The notes beneath the pieces are model-generated. The model was not told where the DNA came from, made no database searches, and was given only the letters and a program-made list of their open reading frames with translations. A DNA stretch of 64,000 bases from Vombatus ursinus (taxonomy: Eukaryota > Chordata > Mammalia > Diprotodontia > Vombatidae), in the NCBI RefSeq assembly GCF_900497805.2, contig NW_020946557.1, forward strand, positions 5,839,667-5,903,666. The letters run 5' to 3'. The position numbers and the translations under genes are program-made. Below, piece after piece: positions 33,030-44,438 of this stretch (position 1 is the first letter of the stretch; every line of letters starts with the position of its first letter).

Positions 33030-34075
33030 TATTCTCTTTTTTAAATTTTTAATTAACAAAAATCTTTTCTCTCCCTTCTTTAGGGAAAAAAGGGAAAAAG
33101 GGGGGAAAAAAGACAAGCACAACTCTTGTAACAAATATGTGTGCTCAAGCAAAACAAATTTCTGAATCAGCAATGTCCAAAAATTATATGTTTCAATATG
33201 TATTCTGAGTTCATCATCTTTCTGTCAGAAGGTGAACAGTATGTTTTGTCATCAAGGCCCCTGGAATCATATCTGGTCATTTCATTGATCAGAGTTGTTA
33301 GCATTTTAAAGTTGTTTGTCTTTACTACCTCATTGTTATTGTATAAATTGTTTTCTTGGTTCTCACTTCAATTCTACAACAGTTAGTGCAAGTCTTCCTA
33401 GCTTTCTCTGAAACCATCCCCTTCATAATTTCTTATGGCCCGATGATATCCCATTGCAACTATATTCCATAATTTGTTCAGCCATTTCCCACACACAATT
33501 GATAGGAACACTCTTAGTTTCCAGTTCTTTGCCACCACACCCAAGAAAAGAGTTGCCATAAGTATCTTGCACATATGAATTGTTTTCCTCTTTCTTCTAT
33601 TTCTTTGAGATATAAGCCGAGAAGTTGTAGAGCTGAGTCAGAGTATTTAGTTTAGCAGCTTTGAGGGCATAGCTCCAAGTTGCTTTCCAGAATGGCTTGA
33701 TTAGTTCACAGCTCCACCAACAGTACATCAATGTGCCTATTTTCCCACAGCCCTTCCAACATTTGTCATTTTGATAGCTTTGCCAGTCTAACGGTTACGA
33801 GATGAAACTTGAGGTGCTTTAATTTAATTTTTCTAATTATTAGTGATGTGAAACATTTTTTCCCATATGGCTATAGAGCGCTTGCATTTCTTCCTTTAAG
33901 AACTTCATGTTCATATTCTTTAACCATTTAACAATTAGGGAATGACTTATTCCTAAATATGAATAGTTTTTTTTATGTATGTCTTGCAAATGAGACCCTC
34001 ATCTAAAAATTTTGCTACAAAGAATTTTTTTCCCCATTTATCTAAACCTTCTAATTTTGGTACATTTTATTCCCT
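33030..34075 (-). repeat. L1 LINE 3' end, antisense
   Basis: 3' UTR (33030-33160), then antisense ORF2 C-terminus: CAGCTCCACCAACAGTACA at about 33709, GCCTATTTTCCCACAGCCC at about 33736, and TAACCATTTAACAATTAGGG at about 33921. The 33141-33386 ORF is a read-through. Diverged, older than the 30745 copy. Confidence 0.75.
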
Positions 34076-34129
34076 TTTGTTTTGATCTCCCTTGTCCTGG
34101 CCACACCTTTCCTTAAAGAGGAAACATTT

Positions 34130-34227
34130 TCAAGCATGGTTAGTATACAGTCCCTCTGACACATAAAATTTCTACAACATACCTAACAAGCAATCACTTT
34201 GCTTCTCCTTGAACATGTCCAGTGTAC
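34130..34227 (-). repeat. CR1/L3 LINE, antisense (left of nested MIR)
   Basis: AATTTCTACAACATACCTAA, then TGCTTCTCCTTGAACATG, the antisense CR1/L3 3' region (compare 28285). Confidence 0.5.
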
Positions 34228-34402
34228 ATGTAGTATTGAGTAAAGCGTCCTGGACTGGGAGTCAATAACCTTAAGTTCAAGTCACAGCTTCAATGCTATC
34301 AAGTTATATGACCTTGAGCATGTCACTCCACCCCTGTGAGTTTCAGTTTCCCCATCTATAAGATGACCTCTAATGTCTCCTCTAGCTCTGACATTCTATA
34401 AT
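34228..34402 (+). repeat. MIR SINE nested in CR1/L3
   Basis: GTCCTGGACTGGGAGTCAA, GCTATCAAGTTATATGACC, GTTTCAGTTTCCCCATC, TCTCCTCTAGCTCTGAC. Confidence 0.75.
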
Positions 34403-34610
34403 GGGGAACTCAATACCTAATAAGACAACCTGTTTTGCTTTTAGACAGCTCTAATTCTGAGATTGTTATTACTTATATTGAGCAAGAATTTACCTCCCAG
34501 GGACTACTACTCACTTGTCCTAATTCACCCCTCTGGAGCCACACAAAATAAGTCTAATCCTTCCACATGACAGCTCTTCTAAGACTGGATAACAGCTATT
34601 TCTGTGAGAT
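34403..34610 (-). repeat. CR1/L3 LINE, antisense (right of nested MIR)
   Basis: GGGGAACTCAATACCTAAT, GACAGCTCTAATTCTGAG, TCCTAATTCACCCCTCTGG, AGTCTAATCCTTCCAC, the same order as 28380-28450. Confidence 0.6.
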
Positions 34611-34854
34611 AAAGATTCACAGAAAGAATCCTAGAGCAAACTTGAGTCACAAACTTCTGGTAGGGATTTATGAAAGAAACTAACCTTGTGACATAGGTGC
34701 TGGTGAGTGGGAGAGGGATTATAATACAACAGCAGATTTAACTATGACTGGCATTTCTAGTTCCCAACATATAGTTTAGTTTTCCTTTTCTGAACTCTTC
34801 CTTTGTGATATATCCATCACTCACACCTTCTTTCACCCCTATCATCCTACAACC

Positions 34855-34855
<1 letters not shown>
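34611..34855. other. Unrecognised sequence
   Basis: No repeat recognised. Confidence 0.4.

Positions 34856-34857
<2 letters not shown>

Positions 34858-34907
<50 letters not shown>
34858..34907. repeat. (AC)n microsatellite, about 25 uninterrupted units
   Basis: Pure dinucleotide run, 50 bases with no interruption. The minus-strand ORF made of Val-Cys repeats (34842-35051) is an artefact of it. Confidence 0.97.
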
Positions 34908-34908
<1 letters not shown>

Positions 34909-35160
34909 AAACTTTCCCTACAACCATTCCCCTTAAGAGCATAAGAATTTTCCACATGATTCCATGACCAGAAGTACCAAAGCTTCTTGCCTTCTGCCTG
35001 GATATTTGTTTTTAATAAAACCATACTGTCAAGGTTATGCTTCACTAACATATGCTATGGAAATTGATTATTTACTTTTATTAGGTCCTTAAATTAGAAT
35101 TGCTGGAAATTAAAAGAGTGAAAGTTATATTAAGTTTAGGTTTATGTATATTGAAAAATA
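34908..35160. other. Unrecognised sequence
   Basis: No repeat recognised. Confidence 0.4.
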
Positions 35161-35164
35161 CTTA

Positions 35165-35290
35165 AATTAAGTACCAGTATGACCTTGAGTACTTCATCTA
35201 ACCTTTCTAGGACTCAGTTTTTTAATATATAAAATGAAGTAGTTGTACTAGATGCCTAGATAAGGTTCCTTCTAGCTCTAAATTGATAGT
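35165..35290 (+). repeat. MIR 3' half
   Basis: CAGTATGACCTTGAGTAC, AACCTTTCTAGGACTCAG, GATAAGGTTCCTTCTAGC. Confidence 0.6.
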
Positions 35291-35324
35291 CTTGCAAAGA
35301 GAGTAATTTGCTAACAAACTATAA

Positions 35325-35590
35325 TTGTAATAATTACTGACATTTATATAGTCCCTTTAATTTTGCAAACAATTTTACAAGCATTATTTTACTTGGTCCT
35401 CACAATAACCCTACGAATTTTACACTACAGTTATTGTTTCCATGTTACGGATGAAGAAACCGAGGCTCAGAAATGTTAAGGGATTTGAATATGATTACAC
35501 AGCTAGTATATCTCAGAGGTAAGAGTTGGATGCAGATTTTTCTGATGCCAAGTTCAGAAGACTACTCACTGTACCACACTGCCTTGTTGT
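35325..35590 (-). repeat. MIR SINE, antisense, nearly complete
   Basis: TGACATTTATATAGTCCC, TGGTCCTCACAATAACCC, GAAGAAACCGAGGCTCAG, TTACACAGCTAGTATATC, CTACTCACTGTACCACAC. Confidence 0.8.
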
Positions 35591-35684
35591 AGACAAATTA
35601 AGAGAAATTAAATCAAGTTAATCCTAGTTATCAAATATGGATAAAAATTAAAATTATATGTTTACATAGTTGTTTAAATATTGT

Positions 35685-35828
35685 CTCCATTAGACTGAGA
35701 TCTTGAGATCAGAGACTAGGTTTTTGTTTGTTTATTTGTTTGCTTTTGTCTTTCTTTGTATACCCAGAGATTAGCATAGTACAGTGCCTAATATAGTATG
35801 TGCTTAACAAATGTTTGACTTGACTCAT
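35685..35828 (+). repeat. L2 LINE 3' end, sense
   Basis: CTCCATTAGACTGAGATC, TGAGATCAGAGACTAGG, TATACCCAGAGATTAGC, AGTGCCTAATATAGTATG, TTAACAAATGTTTGACTTG. It includes a (TTTG)n stretch. Confidence 0.8.
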
Positions 35829-36000
35829 CTTCTAAAGAAAAATAATTTTCACTACACAGAATTGTTCTCAATCTTTGGATGAATTTCCAGGGGTTACAGA
35901 AACAAGGGTTCCTGGTTCCCAGCCCTTTTTTCAGTAGAAATCTATAGCCATCCCACCTTCCCAAGCTCACTTCTATGCAGGTCTTCTATTTTATAGCAGC
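35829..36000. other. Unrecognised sequence
   Basis: No repeat recognised. Confidence 0.4.
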
Positions 36001-36004
36001 AGAC

Positions 36005-36180
36005 AACACAGTTCAATGGAAAGAGGACTGAATTAAGAGTCAGAAAAGTAGATTCAAAGCCCAGCTCTGCTCCTTAACCATGTGATCATTGGCAAGGCAC
36101 TTAATTTCTCTACTGATCATTTTCTTAATCTATAAAATTATCTATATAGGCACTTCCAAATCTATATTATTCTATGATAT
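36005..36180 (+). repeat. MIR SINE
   Basis: GAGGACTGAATTAAGAGTC, CAGCTCTGCTCCTTAACC, ATCATTGGCAAGGCACTT, ATTTCTCTACTGATC. Confidence 0.65.
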
Positions 36181-36765
36181 ACCTCTCCCATAATCTTCAT
36201 TCAAAGTTGTCAGAAAAATGTAAGAACACCTGGAAATAAATGTTCCACTTTCAATCAAATACAAAATAAAATGAACTTAATGAACCTATTTGTAGGCTGT
36301 GTTACTAAGACAGTCAGTTGTCTCCTTAAATGACACCCAAATGAAGGCACAAATTTCTTTGTAAGGTATATATTGCACTTCCAATTTTATCCAAGTCCCT
36401 CAGTGGGCTGTGAACTCACAGCTGAGTAACCAACCAATCAGAATTCTCAGGAAACCTGTGTGCTATCTCATCCTCCTTAAGCTATGATGGACAATAGGAT
36501 ATATGAGCCTCAGACAGGAGGTTTAAAAACATGGGTAATTATATTATGTGAGAAGTAAAATGTTTATCAACCTCACATTTGACTAGATGGGTTGCTTTTC
36601 CAACTAAAATCTGGATAAGTTCATCAAAGCCATTAAACTACTTTGTGTAGATAGTGATTCAAGTTATCATTTAATTGGATAAATCAGGGCCATATGGGAG
36701 GAGGGAGGAGACGATCAGACCTCTGCCCATGAATGCCAAAATGAAAAGTGCTAAATCCTTCAATA
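36181..36765. other. Unrecognised, repeat-poor sequence
   Basis: No repeat or exon recognised. Confidence 0.4.
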
Positions 36766-36774
36766 GAAGAAATA

Positions 36775-37035
36775 ATAGAGCTTAGCACCTACTTGGTCAG
36801 GACCTATGATTTCAATGGTATACAGAAGGGAACTCTCATGAGGAAATACCTTCTGCCAATGTCGAGCAGTAATGATTCTTGAACTTAAAAATCTTAAAAG
36901 AATCACCTGCGTTACTGAGATGCTGAAGGACTTGACCAGGCTCAAGCAGCAGGTGTATGTCAGTGGCAAAACTTAAATCCAGGTCTTTCTAAATCTTAAA
37001 CAAGCTATCATTCCACTCTCCCATATTTCTTCTTC
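36775..37035 (-). repeat. Marsupial SINE-like repeat (antisense MIR-type head)
   Basis: Contains GACCTATGATTTCAATGG, GGGAACTCTCATGAGGAAA, GACTTGACCAGGCTC and CTAAATCCAGGTCTTTC, an order I associate with a dispersed marsupial SINE. A piece of the same family occurs at 44724-44775. Name uncertain. Confidence 0.5.
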
Positions 37036-37489
37036 ACATCTAGTTAGCATGAAAAATGTTAAAATTGAAAGCTACCAGATGGTTCATTCCTGCCCTCCTC
37101 ACCAGCCATACACCAGCAAGGTCCTCCTTTGCTTTGGCCCACTCTGTTCCCACCATCTCCTCACAACCCCAGCAGTGACTTCAAGATGTCCCAAGGTATC
37201 CCCTCACAGATGTCCTTGTTGAAGGACAGGATTCCTGCCATTTGCCCCAGGCACAATTTATGCTTCTCTAGGCACACACAAAAAAAAAAATGCTGATTAT
37301 AGCTCTGAGAAGAAGTGGCAAGTACTGCATTCAGTGGAGTCCATTTCTTCATTCTTTTGCTACTAATCACTTTATTAATAGCAAAAGATCTAGGAGGATG
37401 GGGAGAAGAAAACTTGTTAGCAATACAACATCGGGAATGACTGGGTAAAATTAGCTACTAAGCAAACCTGGGCACTCTGGCTGTCCCAT
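37036..37489. other. Unrecognised sequence
   Basis: A pyrimidine-rich, somewhat higher-GC block (37090-37260) with no repeat or ORF that I can support. Confidence 0.4.
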
Positions 37490-38290
37490 TTAAGTAGGAA
37501 GAGTATTCATCTGTCACCCTTTATCGTACTTCCAGGTTGCCTAAATTGAGTCGACAGGTTGTTAATGTTGACAGTGCATTTGAGTCTATGACAATATGCA
37601 GCAGATAAATGGGAGCAGAGGAATCCCTACCTTGACTTCATTGCCTCTAGGAATTATTTTCATCTGGAAAAATATGCTCACACAAATAATTGTAAATATC
37701 TTCTTCAGGATGTTATTCACGTGCAACCTGCCCTCAAGCCATCACCCACTGGAAGAGGGCCGTCATAATCATAAGCTCCCCTTTTCCCCTATGGATGTTG
37801 TGATAATTGTTCATATCCACGTGTGCTGATACCCATGTTGATTAAACCTAGTTTGATTTACTCTTAACTGGTATTTACATTTGAGGGGAGTGAGGGGGAT
37901 GGCATGCTTAATTTATATCGACAGCATGTCCTTGGTGATTTTCACAGCCTGTCCCAGTTATCAGCAAATGAAGATAAATATCGAACAAAGTCTGCAGCTG
38001 CCCTTCTGTGGGGCGAGCAGGCCGCTTATGCAGTGTCACATTTACATTTTCTTAAATTTACTTATTTTTATCATTAAATTCTAATTTTCTAGCCCATTTG
38101 CCCATTTGCTTATAATGTTTATTGTCTCGGCCAAAGAATAATGACCAGGAAAGGGTAAGCGTTATCTGAACAACTACATCAATACTAATTGCCAATGATT
38201 TGTAGGAGCATGGCAGCAGGACTGACAGGAAAGATGAGAGCAAACTAGATTCAAAGTGACATTATGGAAATTACAAGAGAAACGTTCTTA
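37490..38290. other. Repeat-free 0.8-kb block, candidate regulatory sequence
   Basis: No TE words. Mixed composition with homeodomain-like and Sox/POU-like short motifs (ATAAATATCGAACAAAG at about 37974; GCTTATAATGTTTATTGTC at about 38109). It resembles vertebrate conserved noncoding DNA in texture only. Not a gene call. Confidence 0.35.
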
Positions 38291-38479
38291 TTGTACATTT
38301 TATGAATTTTACCTGACCCAAATGTGATCTCCTCTTCTAAATCACTCTTTAAACATGACTTCCTTTGGAAATTTTTCAGCATAATTTAGCTATAAGACCT
38401 TCGGTAAGATAAGTGACTACTTATGATTGGTTGCATACATTGAAATAAAGGTAAAAGGAAAAAAAGACAAAGTTGATAG

Positions 38480-38645
38480 GATCATAGCTCTATTGCTAGA
38501 AGAGACCTCAGAATCTATTTAGCCAGGCTCACTTACTTTACAGATGAGGAAAATAAGGCCCAGGGAGATTAAATGATGTGTTCACAGTCGTAGAGGTAGT
38601 GTCAGCAGTTTACAAATGGTTCCATTGAGTCCTCTTTTAGAGAAC
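38480..38645 (-). repeat. THER1-type SINE, antisense
   Basis: GGATCATAGCTCTATTGC, AGAAGAGACCTCAGAATC, TTTACAGATGAGGAAAATAA, GGCCCAGGGAGATTAAATG. Confidence 0.7.
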
Positions 38646-38842
38646 AGATTTTGAATAGGTAACTGCCTGCACATAGACACTGGATTGAGATCAGAGCACT
38701 TAAATTCTAATCCTATTTCTGATTAATTTGAATTCCCTTGGTATGATTTCTTAACTTCCCAGAAATGATGTCTGCATGCCACACCCAGTATTTGAATCAC
38801 CACATATTTGAAATTTTAAGTACAAAAATTAGATACATAGAA
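38646..38842. other. Faint MIR-like patch
   Basis: GACACTGGATTGAGATCAG and CTAATCCTATTTCTGATT suggest a MIR head. Weak. Confidence 0.3.
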
Positions 38843-38844
38843 AG

Positions 38845-38905
38845 CAATTATTTGTTCAACAAATGTTTATTGACCACCCACTAAAAAAAAGCCATCATAC
38901 AATTC
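38845..38905 (-). repeat. L2 LINE extreme 3' tip, antisense
   Basis: TTGTTCAACAAATGTTTATTG: the antisense of the L2 terminus. Only about 40-60 bases. Confidence 0.6.
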
Positions 38906-39508
38906 ACTAAACTTCCCTCCTACATTTAAAATAAAATGATTTGTCTTTACGAAAATTCAGTTTACACATTTACCAGAATCAAAACTATTACATAAAGCAG
39001 AGGGGCACTTGTACTCAGCTTACAGGTTGTTTGGGGACTTCGTGATTCTAAAAGGTTTGAAATCAAAAGAAGTATTAGGGTAACAAAGATCACAGGTTGC
39101 TTAGAATTGCAGTGATATTTATTGGCCTCTCACAACTACATGAAGCTCTAAGACATTGCTCAGAAAACAAGCTAGAAACACACAGAACCTATGCTGAAGC
39201 AGCCAATAAATGAATGGGTCAGTTAAATCAAATGAATAAAGCTTGACTCTCATTAACCCAGGGTTCTGAGTTGAATCCCCATCAATGCCAGTTAGGTTTA
39301 TCATCTAAAAAATTTTAATAAAAAAAAAAACTCTCTGCTGCATGAATATCTGCCCTCTTAACCCAGCCAGTTATCTAGCAAATGTGTGTCACTGTCCATA
39401 AGGGAATCAGGTGGGACTGGATAAAACTGTGTAGATCTGTCAACCCTGTTGGAAAATATGACTCAAAATACACAGTCAGAAGTCAAGGCAAGCCCTCATG
39501 AAATAACT
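38906..39508. other. Unrecognised sequence
   Basis: No repeat or exon recognised. Confidence 0.4.
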
Positions 39509-39509
39509 A

Positions 39510-39718
39510 TCATATTACCTTACATGTTTCATGTTAACAATTGGCATTTAGATGATGCCTTACAGTTTACAAAGCACTTTACATATGCTTTCTCATTTGA
39601 GCCTTGCAACAAATCTGTGAAACAGGTAAAGCGAACATTCTTATCTCCATTTTGTAGACTTGGAGAAAACTTGAAGAAATTATGACTTACTTGACATCAG
39701 ACTGTTCTTAAGTAGAAC
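39510..39718 (-). repeat. MIR SINE, antisense
   Basis: GGCATTTAGATGATGCC, TTACAAAGCACTTTACATATG, TCTCATTTGAGCCTTGC, TTATCTCCATTTTGTAGAC. Confidence 0.75.
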
Positions 39719-39744
39719 ATTTGTACGTTTAAAGTAAGTGCTAC

Positions 39745-39875
39745 ATTTTATAGTGTGGGGAGATATGGCATTACAGATGAAGAGTTGGTCTTAGAGTGAG
39801 AAATACCTGAATTCTGATCCTGCCTCTGGCACACACTGTCTGTGGAACAATGGATAAGTCACCATTTCTCAGTGC
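39745..39875 (+). repeat. MIR SINE fragment
   Basis: GATGAAGAGTTGGTCTTAG, ACCTGAATTCTGATCCTGC, CTGTCTGTGGAACAATGGAT. Diverged MIR. Confidence 0.5.
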
Positions 39876-40752
39876 CCCCACGGCAATTGTTTAAGAATCT
39901 AATTTATAGAGGAATAGCAGATGATCATCAGCGAAGCAAGTTTCTATATTTTGAGTTAACTATACCAATGAAATCACAGATTTGGATCCCCTATGTTTTC
40001 ACCATCACCATATATGTGGTACAGATTATTGGTGCTAGAGGAATTTAGAGAAAGGTCATACCAAAGAGTGTTAGTGTGTCCTAGAAAAGATTCAGGGGAA
40101 AATAGTACAAAGATTCAGAGCAAAACAGTACTTACTGAATTTGGCCTTGTAAAATGGGTAGGATTTGTAGAGGCAGAGGATATTCCAAACAAGGGGAACA
40201 GTAGGAATGATGGTATGTTACTTATTTTTACTCTTCATTGCACAGTTTGATGCAGCACAACCTGCCCCCCAAAGCCAAGCTAAGCATCTGTCTCAACTTA
40301 AAATGTACATAACACAAAGATGTGTTCATTTCCAATATTGTGGATTATTCAATATTTCTGTCCTAAGTGGGTATTGATGAAGCAGCTTCCAGAGTTCTCC
40401 CTAAGTTATATTCCCTAATAGGAACTGCTAGGGACAATACACTGGTTATATGGAACACTGAAGGTGCTTTGAAACACCAGGAAGCGATTCTGGCCAATTT
40501 GTTATGATTATTTGTGTCCTCGCTGAATGTTGGGTTATGAGAAATGGCAGGAGTTGCTCACATGTATATAATCCAGAAATAAGTTGAATATTGTCAATTG
40601 ACTTTTGCATGACCTTGTAAATCTGATTTCATGACATTGACATCTGGTTCTCAGTTTTGACTCTGAGAATTTTCCTATCATCAAAAAGATGAAGAAATAT
40701 GACTTGGGAAGAGAATATTTATGTCCATTAGCTTTCTTCTGTTTATAATGAA
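39876..40752. other. Unrecognised sequence
   Basis: About 0.9 kb. ORFs (39842-40048, 39993-40250) lack any recognisable domain. Confidence 0.4.
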
Positions 40753-40754
40753 TA

Positions 40755-41095
40755 ATCAATCAATTGACAAGAATTCATTAATCACTTACTATATATCAGG
40801 ACCTCTTCTTAGTACTAAGGATACAATGATGAAATAAAATAATCCATGTGCTTAAGGAGATCACATTTTATTCTGGAAACTACATATACATGTACTCATA
40901 AACACAAACCATACAGGCAGTTAGTACACATTAAACACTGGAAACTAGAGGGGTCAGGAGAGATTTCATGTAGGAAGTGACAGCTGAACTTTGAAGAAAG
41001 GAAGGAATTTTAAGAAGTAGAGAAGAAAAGGATGCATTCCAAGAATGAGGGACAATCTATTCAAAGGCTTAGAGAAAGAACATAAACACACAGAT
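40755..41095 (-). repeat. L2 LINE 3' end, antisense
   Basis: ATCAATCAATTGACAAGAAT, AGTACTAAGGATACAATG, CTGAACTTTGAAGAAAGG, GATGCATTCCAAGAATG. A TACATATACATG stretch lies at the position where other L2 copies here carry simple repeats. Confidence 0.75.
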
Positions 41096-41295
41096 ATTGT
41101 GTCAAAATGCTATTTAGACATATTCAGGTGAACTTCCACTAAACTATAATTCCTATCCCATTTTGAAACCCATTTCTCAAGACTGTGTTTAAAACAAGTG
41201 AACCACATTAATTCTTTATTACTATTAAGAAGTTTCAAACCATGATGGAAAGCACTTCCTTTAAACAAATGCCCCCTGTTCCAGCTGGGTGTTCA
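41096..41295. other. Unassigned sequence
   Basis: Nothing firm recognised. Confidence 0.35.
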
Positions 41296-41297
41296 AG

Positions 41298-41485
41298 ACA
41301 TCTAAATGGCATAGTGGATAGAACACTGGATCTGAGTTTTCTAATCCTACCTCAAATATTTACAAGCTATATATCAATGGGCAAGTCCCGAATCTCTCAG
41401 CCTCAGTTTCTTTATCTGTAAAAGGCAGGAAATTATAGTATCTGTTATGCAGGATCTTTATGAGTATTAAATAAATTATATGTGT
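41298..41485 (+). repeat. MIR SINE
   Basis: TGGCATAGTGGATAGAACAC, AGCTATATATCAATGGGC, GCCTCAGTTTCTTTATCTG, GCAGGATCTTTATGAGTATT. Confidence 0.8.
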
Positions 41486-41517
41486 GTATATCTCACTGAA
41501 AACATTAAAGAGATGTA

Positions 41518-41776
41518 TGTTGTTGTTGTTCAGTCATTTTTTCAGCCATGTCCAATTCTTTGTGAACCCACCTGGGGTTTTCTTGGCAGAGATACTAGAG
41601 CAGTTTGTCATTTCCCTCTTGGCTCATTTTATCAATGTGGAAACTGAGGCAAACAGGGTTAAGTGACTTGCCCAGGATCATATACCTAGGAAGTATCTGA
41701 GGCCAGATTGGAAATTAGGAAGATAAGTCTTCTTGACTCCAGGCCTAACACTCTCCACTCTGCTACCTAGCTGTCT
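41518..41776 (-). repeat. MAR1 CORE-SINE, antisense
   Basis: GTTGTTGTTGTTCAGTC, GGTTTTCTTGGCAGAGATAC, AACTGAGGCAAACAGGG, TCTGCTACCTAGCTG. Decayed duplication: TTAAAGAG on the left, TTAAGGAG on the right. Confidence 0.85.
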
Positions 41777-41859
41777 TAAGGAGCTTTATAGATGCTAGTT
41801 ATTATTAGTATACTGGTAGTAGAAATAGTAGTAGTAATTATAATATAAGTACAAAGTTG

Positions 41860-42085
41860 GCCACAATGAATAACAATAACTCCTATTTCTATAGCAATGT
41901 ATAGTTTGTAAAGTGATTTTCTCACATAAACCTTTTGATGTAGAGAGCATAAGTGTTATTATCCTGGTCTTACAGACAAGGAAGTTGAGGCACAGAGAGA
42001 TTAAGCAATTACCCAAGTCACACTAACTAAAAAGTGCTGGAATTGATTCCAAGCTCTGTGCCCTTTCCAATAGACTACATTACAT
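41860..42085 (-). repeat. MIR SINE, antisense
   Basis: ATAACTCCTATTTCTATAGC, CAAGGAAGTTGAGGCAC, GAGATTAAGCAATTACCC, CCCTTTCCAATAGAC. Confidence 0.75.
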
Positions 42086-42712
42086 CCTATGGTGGGGCAA
42101 AAACCAAGGGCATTTTTCATAATGATACTGATCATGAATAAAAGCTACACTTTGGCAATGAAATTATCTTTTTATGTGATGTATATTTTAAGAATGAAAA
42201 CCACACAGTCTTCAGGCAAGGGCTCCACTGATATATTTCAATGTCAACTTTCAGGTTTCAGCTCTATCTGATAGGGCTGAAAACTCAGTTTGACATTAAC
42301 CCCCAAAGAAAGCCAGCTGGGGAATTAGCAGAGTGACAGTGAAACAGAGAGCTAAAGGTTGGAATACTATCTCTTGCTAAATTCCTTGAAGCCATATAGC
42401 TGCAAGTGCTTTTGGTAACTTGGGTCAGGACCAGTTCCAAATCCAGGTCATTGACATTCCCCAAGTCCCGGCTTGGGGCTCTGTCTCCACATCCATCAAG
42501 CCATAAGCAGCATTAGAGCGATGGACAGGTGAAAGGCTCCATGTTCTCTGTAAGATAAACTGGGAGGGACATACAAATAATTATGTCACAAGGCAAACCT
42601 ATTATAGTGGAGATAGTATGAAGAAGGCTTATAAATACTACTGATTTCTTAAGGAATTGTAAAATTTCACATCCAAACAATCAGAACCCATTACCAAGTG
42701 ACAAAATGTGGA
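42086..42712. other. Unrecognised sequence
   Basis: No repeat or exon recognised. The part at about 42270-42560 has no repeat words. Confidence 0.4.
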
Positions 42713-42714
42713 CA

Positions 42715-42900
42715 AATCACTGGACATGGAGTCAGTACAAGGCTTCAAATAAAGACACTAACAGTTGATAGCGATGTGATCCTGGATAAAATAATTTCAT
42801 CCCACTGAGTCTTGGTTTCCTTAACTGTAAAATGAGAAAGCTACTCTTTGTCCTAACCACCTCATAGGGTTACTGTAAAGAAAGCACATTGTTTAGGGGA
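42715..42900 (+). repeat. MIR SINE
   Basis: CACTGGACATGGAGTCAG, GATAGCGATGTGATCCTGG, GAGTCTTGGTTTCCTTAAC, CCACCTCATAGGGTTACTG. Confidence 0.75.
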
Positions 42901-42924
42901 TAGTTTACAAATAGAACTTTGTTT

Positions 42925-43035
42925 AGAATTAATCAGTCATTAAATATTTAAGTACCAACTATATGACAGGTACTCAGGATACATAAGCAAAAGTGAGACA
43001 TTTCCATTCTAACAGAAGGGACAACATATGGAGAC
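42925..43035 (-). repeat. L2 LINE 3' end, antisense (left part)
   Basis: AATCAGTCATTAAATATTT, GACAGGTACTCAGGATAC, TTTCCATTCTAACAGAAGG, then a GAGACAGACAGAGAG transition into a GA tract. The right part resumes at about 44440. Confidence 0.7.
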
Positions 43036-43082
<47 letters not shown>

Positions 43083-43086
43083 GAGA
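43036..43086. repeat. (GA)n microsatellite inside L2
   Basis: Pure (GA) for about 20 units at 43041-43079, then GTGAGAGAGGAG. It lies at the L2 position where simple repeats arise in other copies (see findings). Confidence 0.95.
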
Positions 43087-44395
43087 GGAGCCAAGATGGT
43101 GGAGTAAAAGCAGTGACTTGCTTGGGCTCTCCCTCAAACCCCTCCAAATACCTATAAAAAAAATCGCTCTAAACAAATTCTAGAGCAGCAGAACCCACAA
43201 AAAGACAGAGTGAAACAAATTTCCAGCCCAAGACAACCTGGAAGGTTGATTGGAAAGGTCTGTTGCACTGGGCTGGGAAAGGAGTGCAGTTCAGCATGGG
43301 CCGAGCAGGCAAAAACAGGGGAGCTATGGCAATTTCCAGACTTCCCATCCCACAAACGCCAAAGACAACTTAGAATGTCAGTAGGAAAAGTGTGTCTGAC
43401 CACTGTGAGAGAGAAGCACAGTCCCAGCCCTAGTCCTGGTGAAGCCCCAGGGTGGCAGCTGCTTCTGGAGTTCTCGGCCCACAGACAGAGGGGAAATCAA
43501 GTGACTGATCAGAGGGAGATTGCAGGGATCTCATTGCTGGTGCTGAAGCAGGATTCTCTTGTTTTTCCTGTGCTTGGATCTGGGTCGCACTTCTAGATGG
43601 CGGTCCTGCAGTGACAAGGAGTGCTGGCATGGTGGAGCTTGTGGTGGTGGTAGAGTCACAGTTCCAAGGCAGAAAAGAGTGCTTGTGGTCACTCATAGAT
43701 CAGAGCACAGCAGAGAAAAGGAATACACACCTCGCCCTTCATCATACCACCTTGGATGAACTGAAAATTTACAGGTCCCTAGAAGTATCTCTGAAAACAG
43801 CTGCACAAAACCCCTGAAGCTTGGGATTGTACATTCTTCACACTGGAAGCAGACCCCTACCTTAACAAAGAGCTTAAAACTCAAGTAATTGGTTGGAAAC
43901 ATGAGCAAACTGCAAAAAAAAAAAAAAGTCAGACCATAGAATCTTTCTTTGGTGACAAAGAAAATCAAAACATACAACCAGAAGAAGACAACAAAGTCAA
44001 AGCTCCTACATTCAAAGCCTCCAAGAAAAATATGAATCAGTCCCAGGCCTTGGAAGAGCTCAAAAGGGATTTTGAGAAGCAAGTAAGAGAAGTAGAGGAA
44101 AAACTGAGAGTGATGCAAGAAAATCATGAAAAACAAGTCAACAGCTTGCTAAAGGAGACCCAAAAAAATACTGAAGAAAATACTTAAAAAGTAGCCTAAC
44201 CCAAATGGCAAAAAAGGTTCAAAAAGCCAATGAGGAGAAGAATGCCTTAAAAAGCAGAATTGGCCAAATGGAAAAGGAAGTCCAAAAGCTCACTGAAGAA
44301 AATACTTCCTTAAAAATTAGAATGGAGCAATTGGAAGCTAGTGGAAAAGAATGAAAAAATAGAAGACAATGTGAAATATCTCACTGGAAAAACAA
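43087..44395 (+). mobile_element. L1-lineage 5' part, 3'-truncated inside ORF1
   Basis: Starts AGGAGCCAAGATGGTGGAG, the same 5' end as at 6176 but with the first bases kept. It follows the 6.2-kb element block by block: 5' region, then ORF1 from about 43850, and a coiled coil with EELKRDFEKQVREVEEKL-like text. It stops near AAAACAACTGAC, before the RRM, without a poly(A) tail, and goes straight into a second GA-rich stretch. ORF1 has a frame break. The ORF 43210-43596 is 5' region read-through. Confidence 0.8.
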
Positions 44396-44407
44396 CTGAC
44401 CAGAGAA

Positions 44408-44438
<31 letters not shown>

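Noticed and set aside
34842-35051. A minus-strand ORF with Val-Cys repeats
   Set aside because: It is the translation of the (AC)n microsatellite.
43210-43596. A 128-codon ORF
   Set aside because: It is in the 5' untranslated region of the L1-lineage element.
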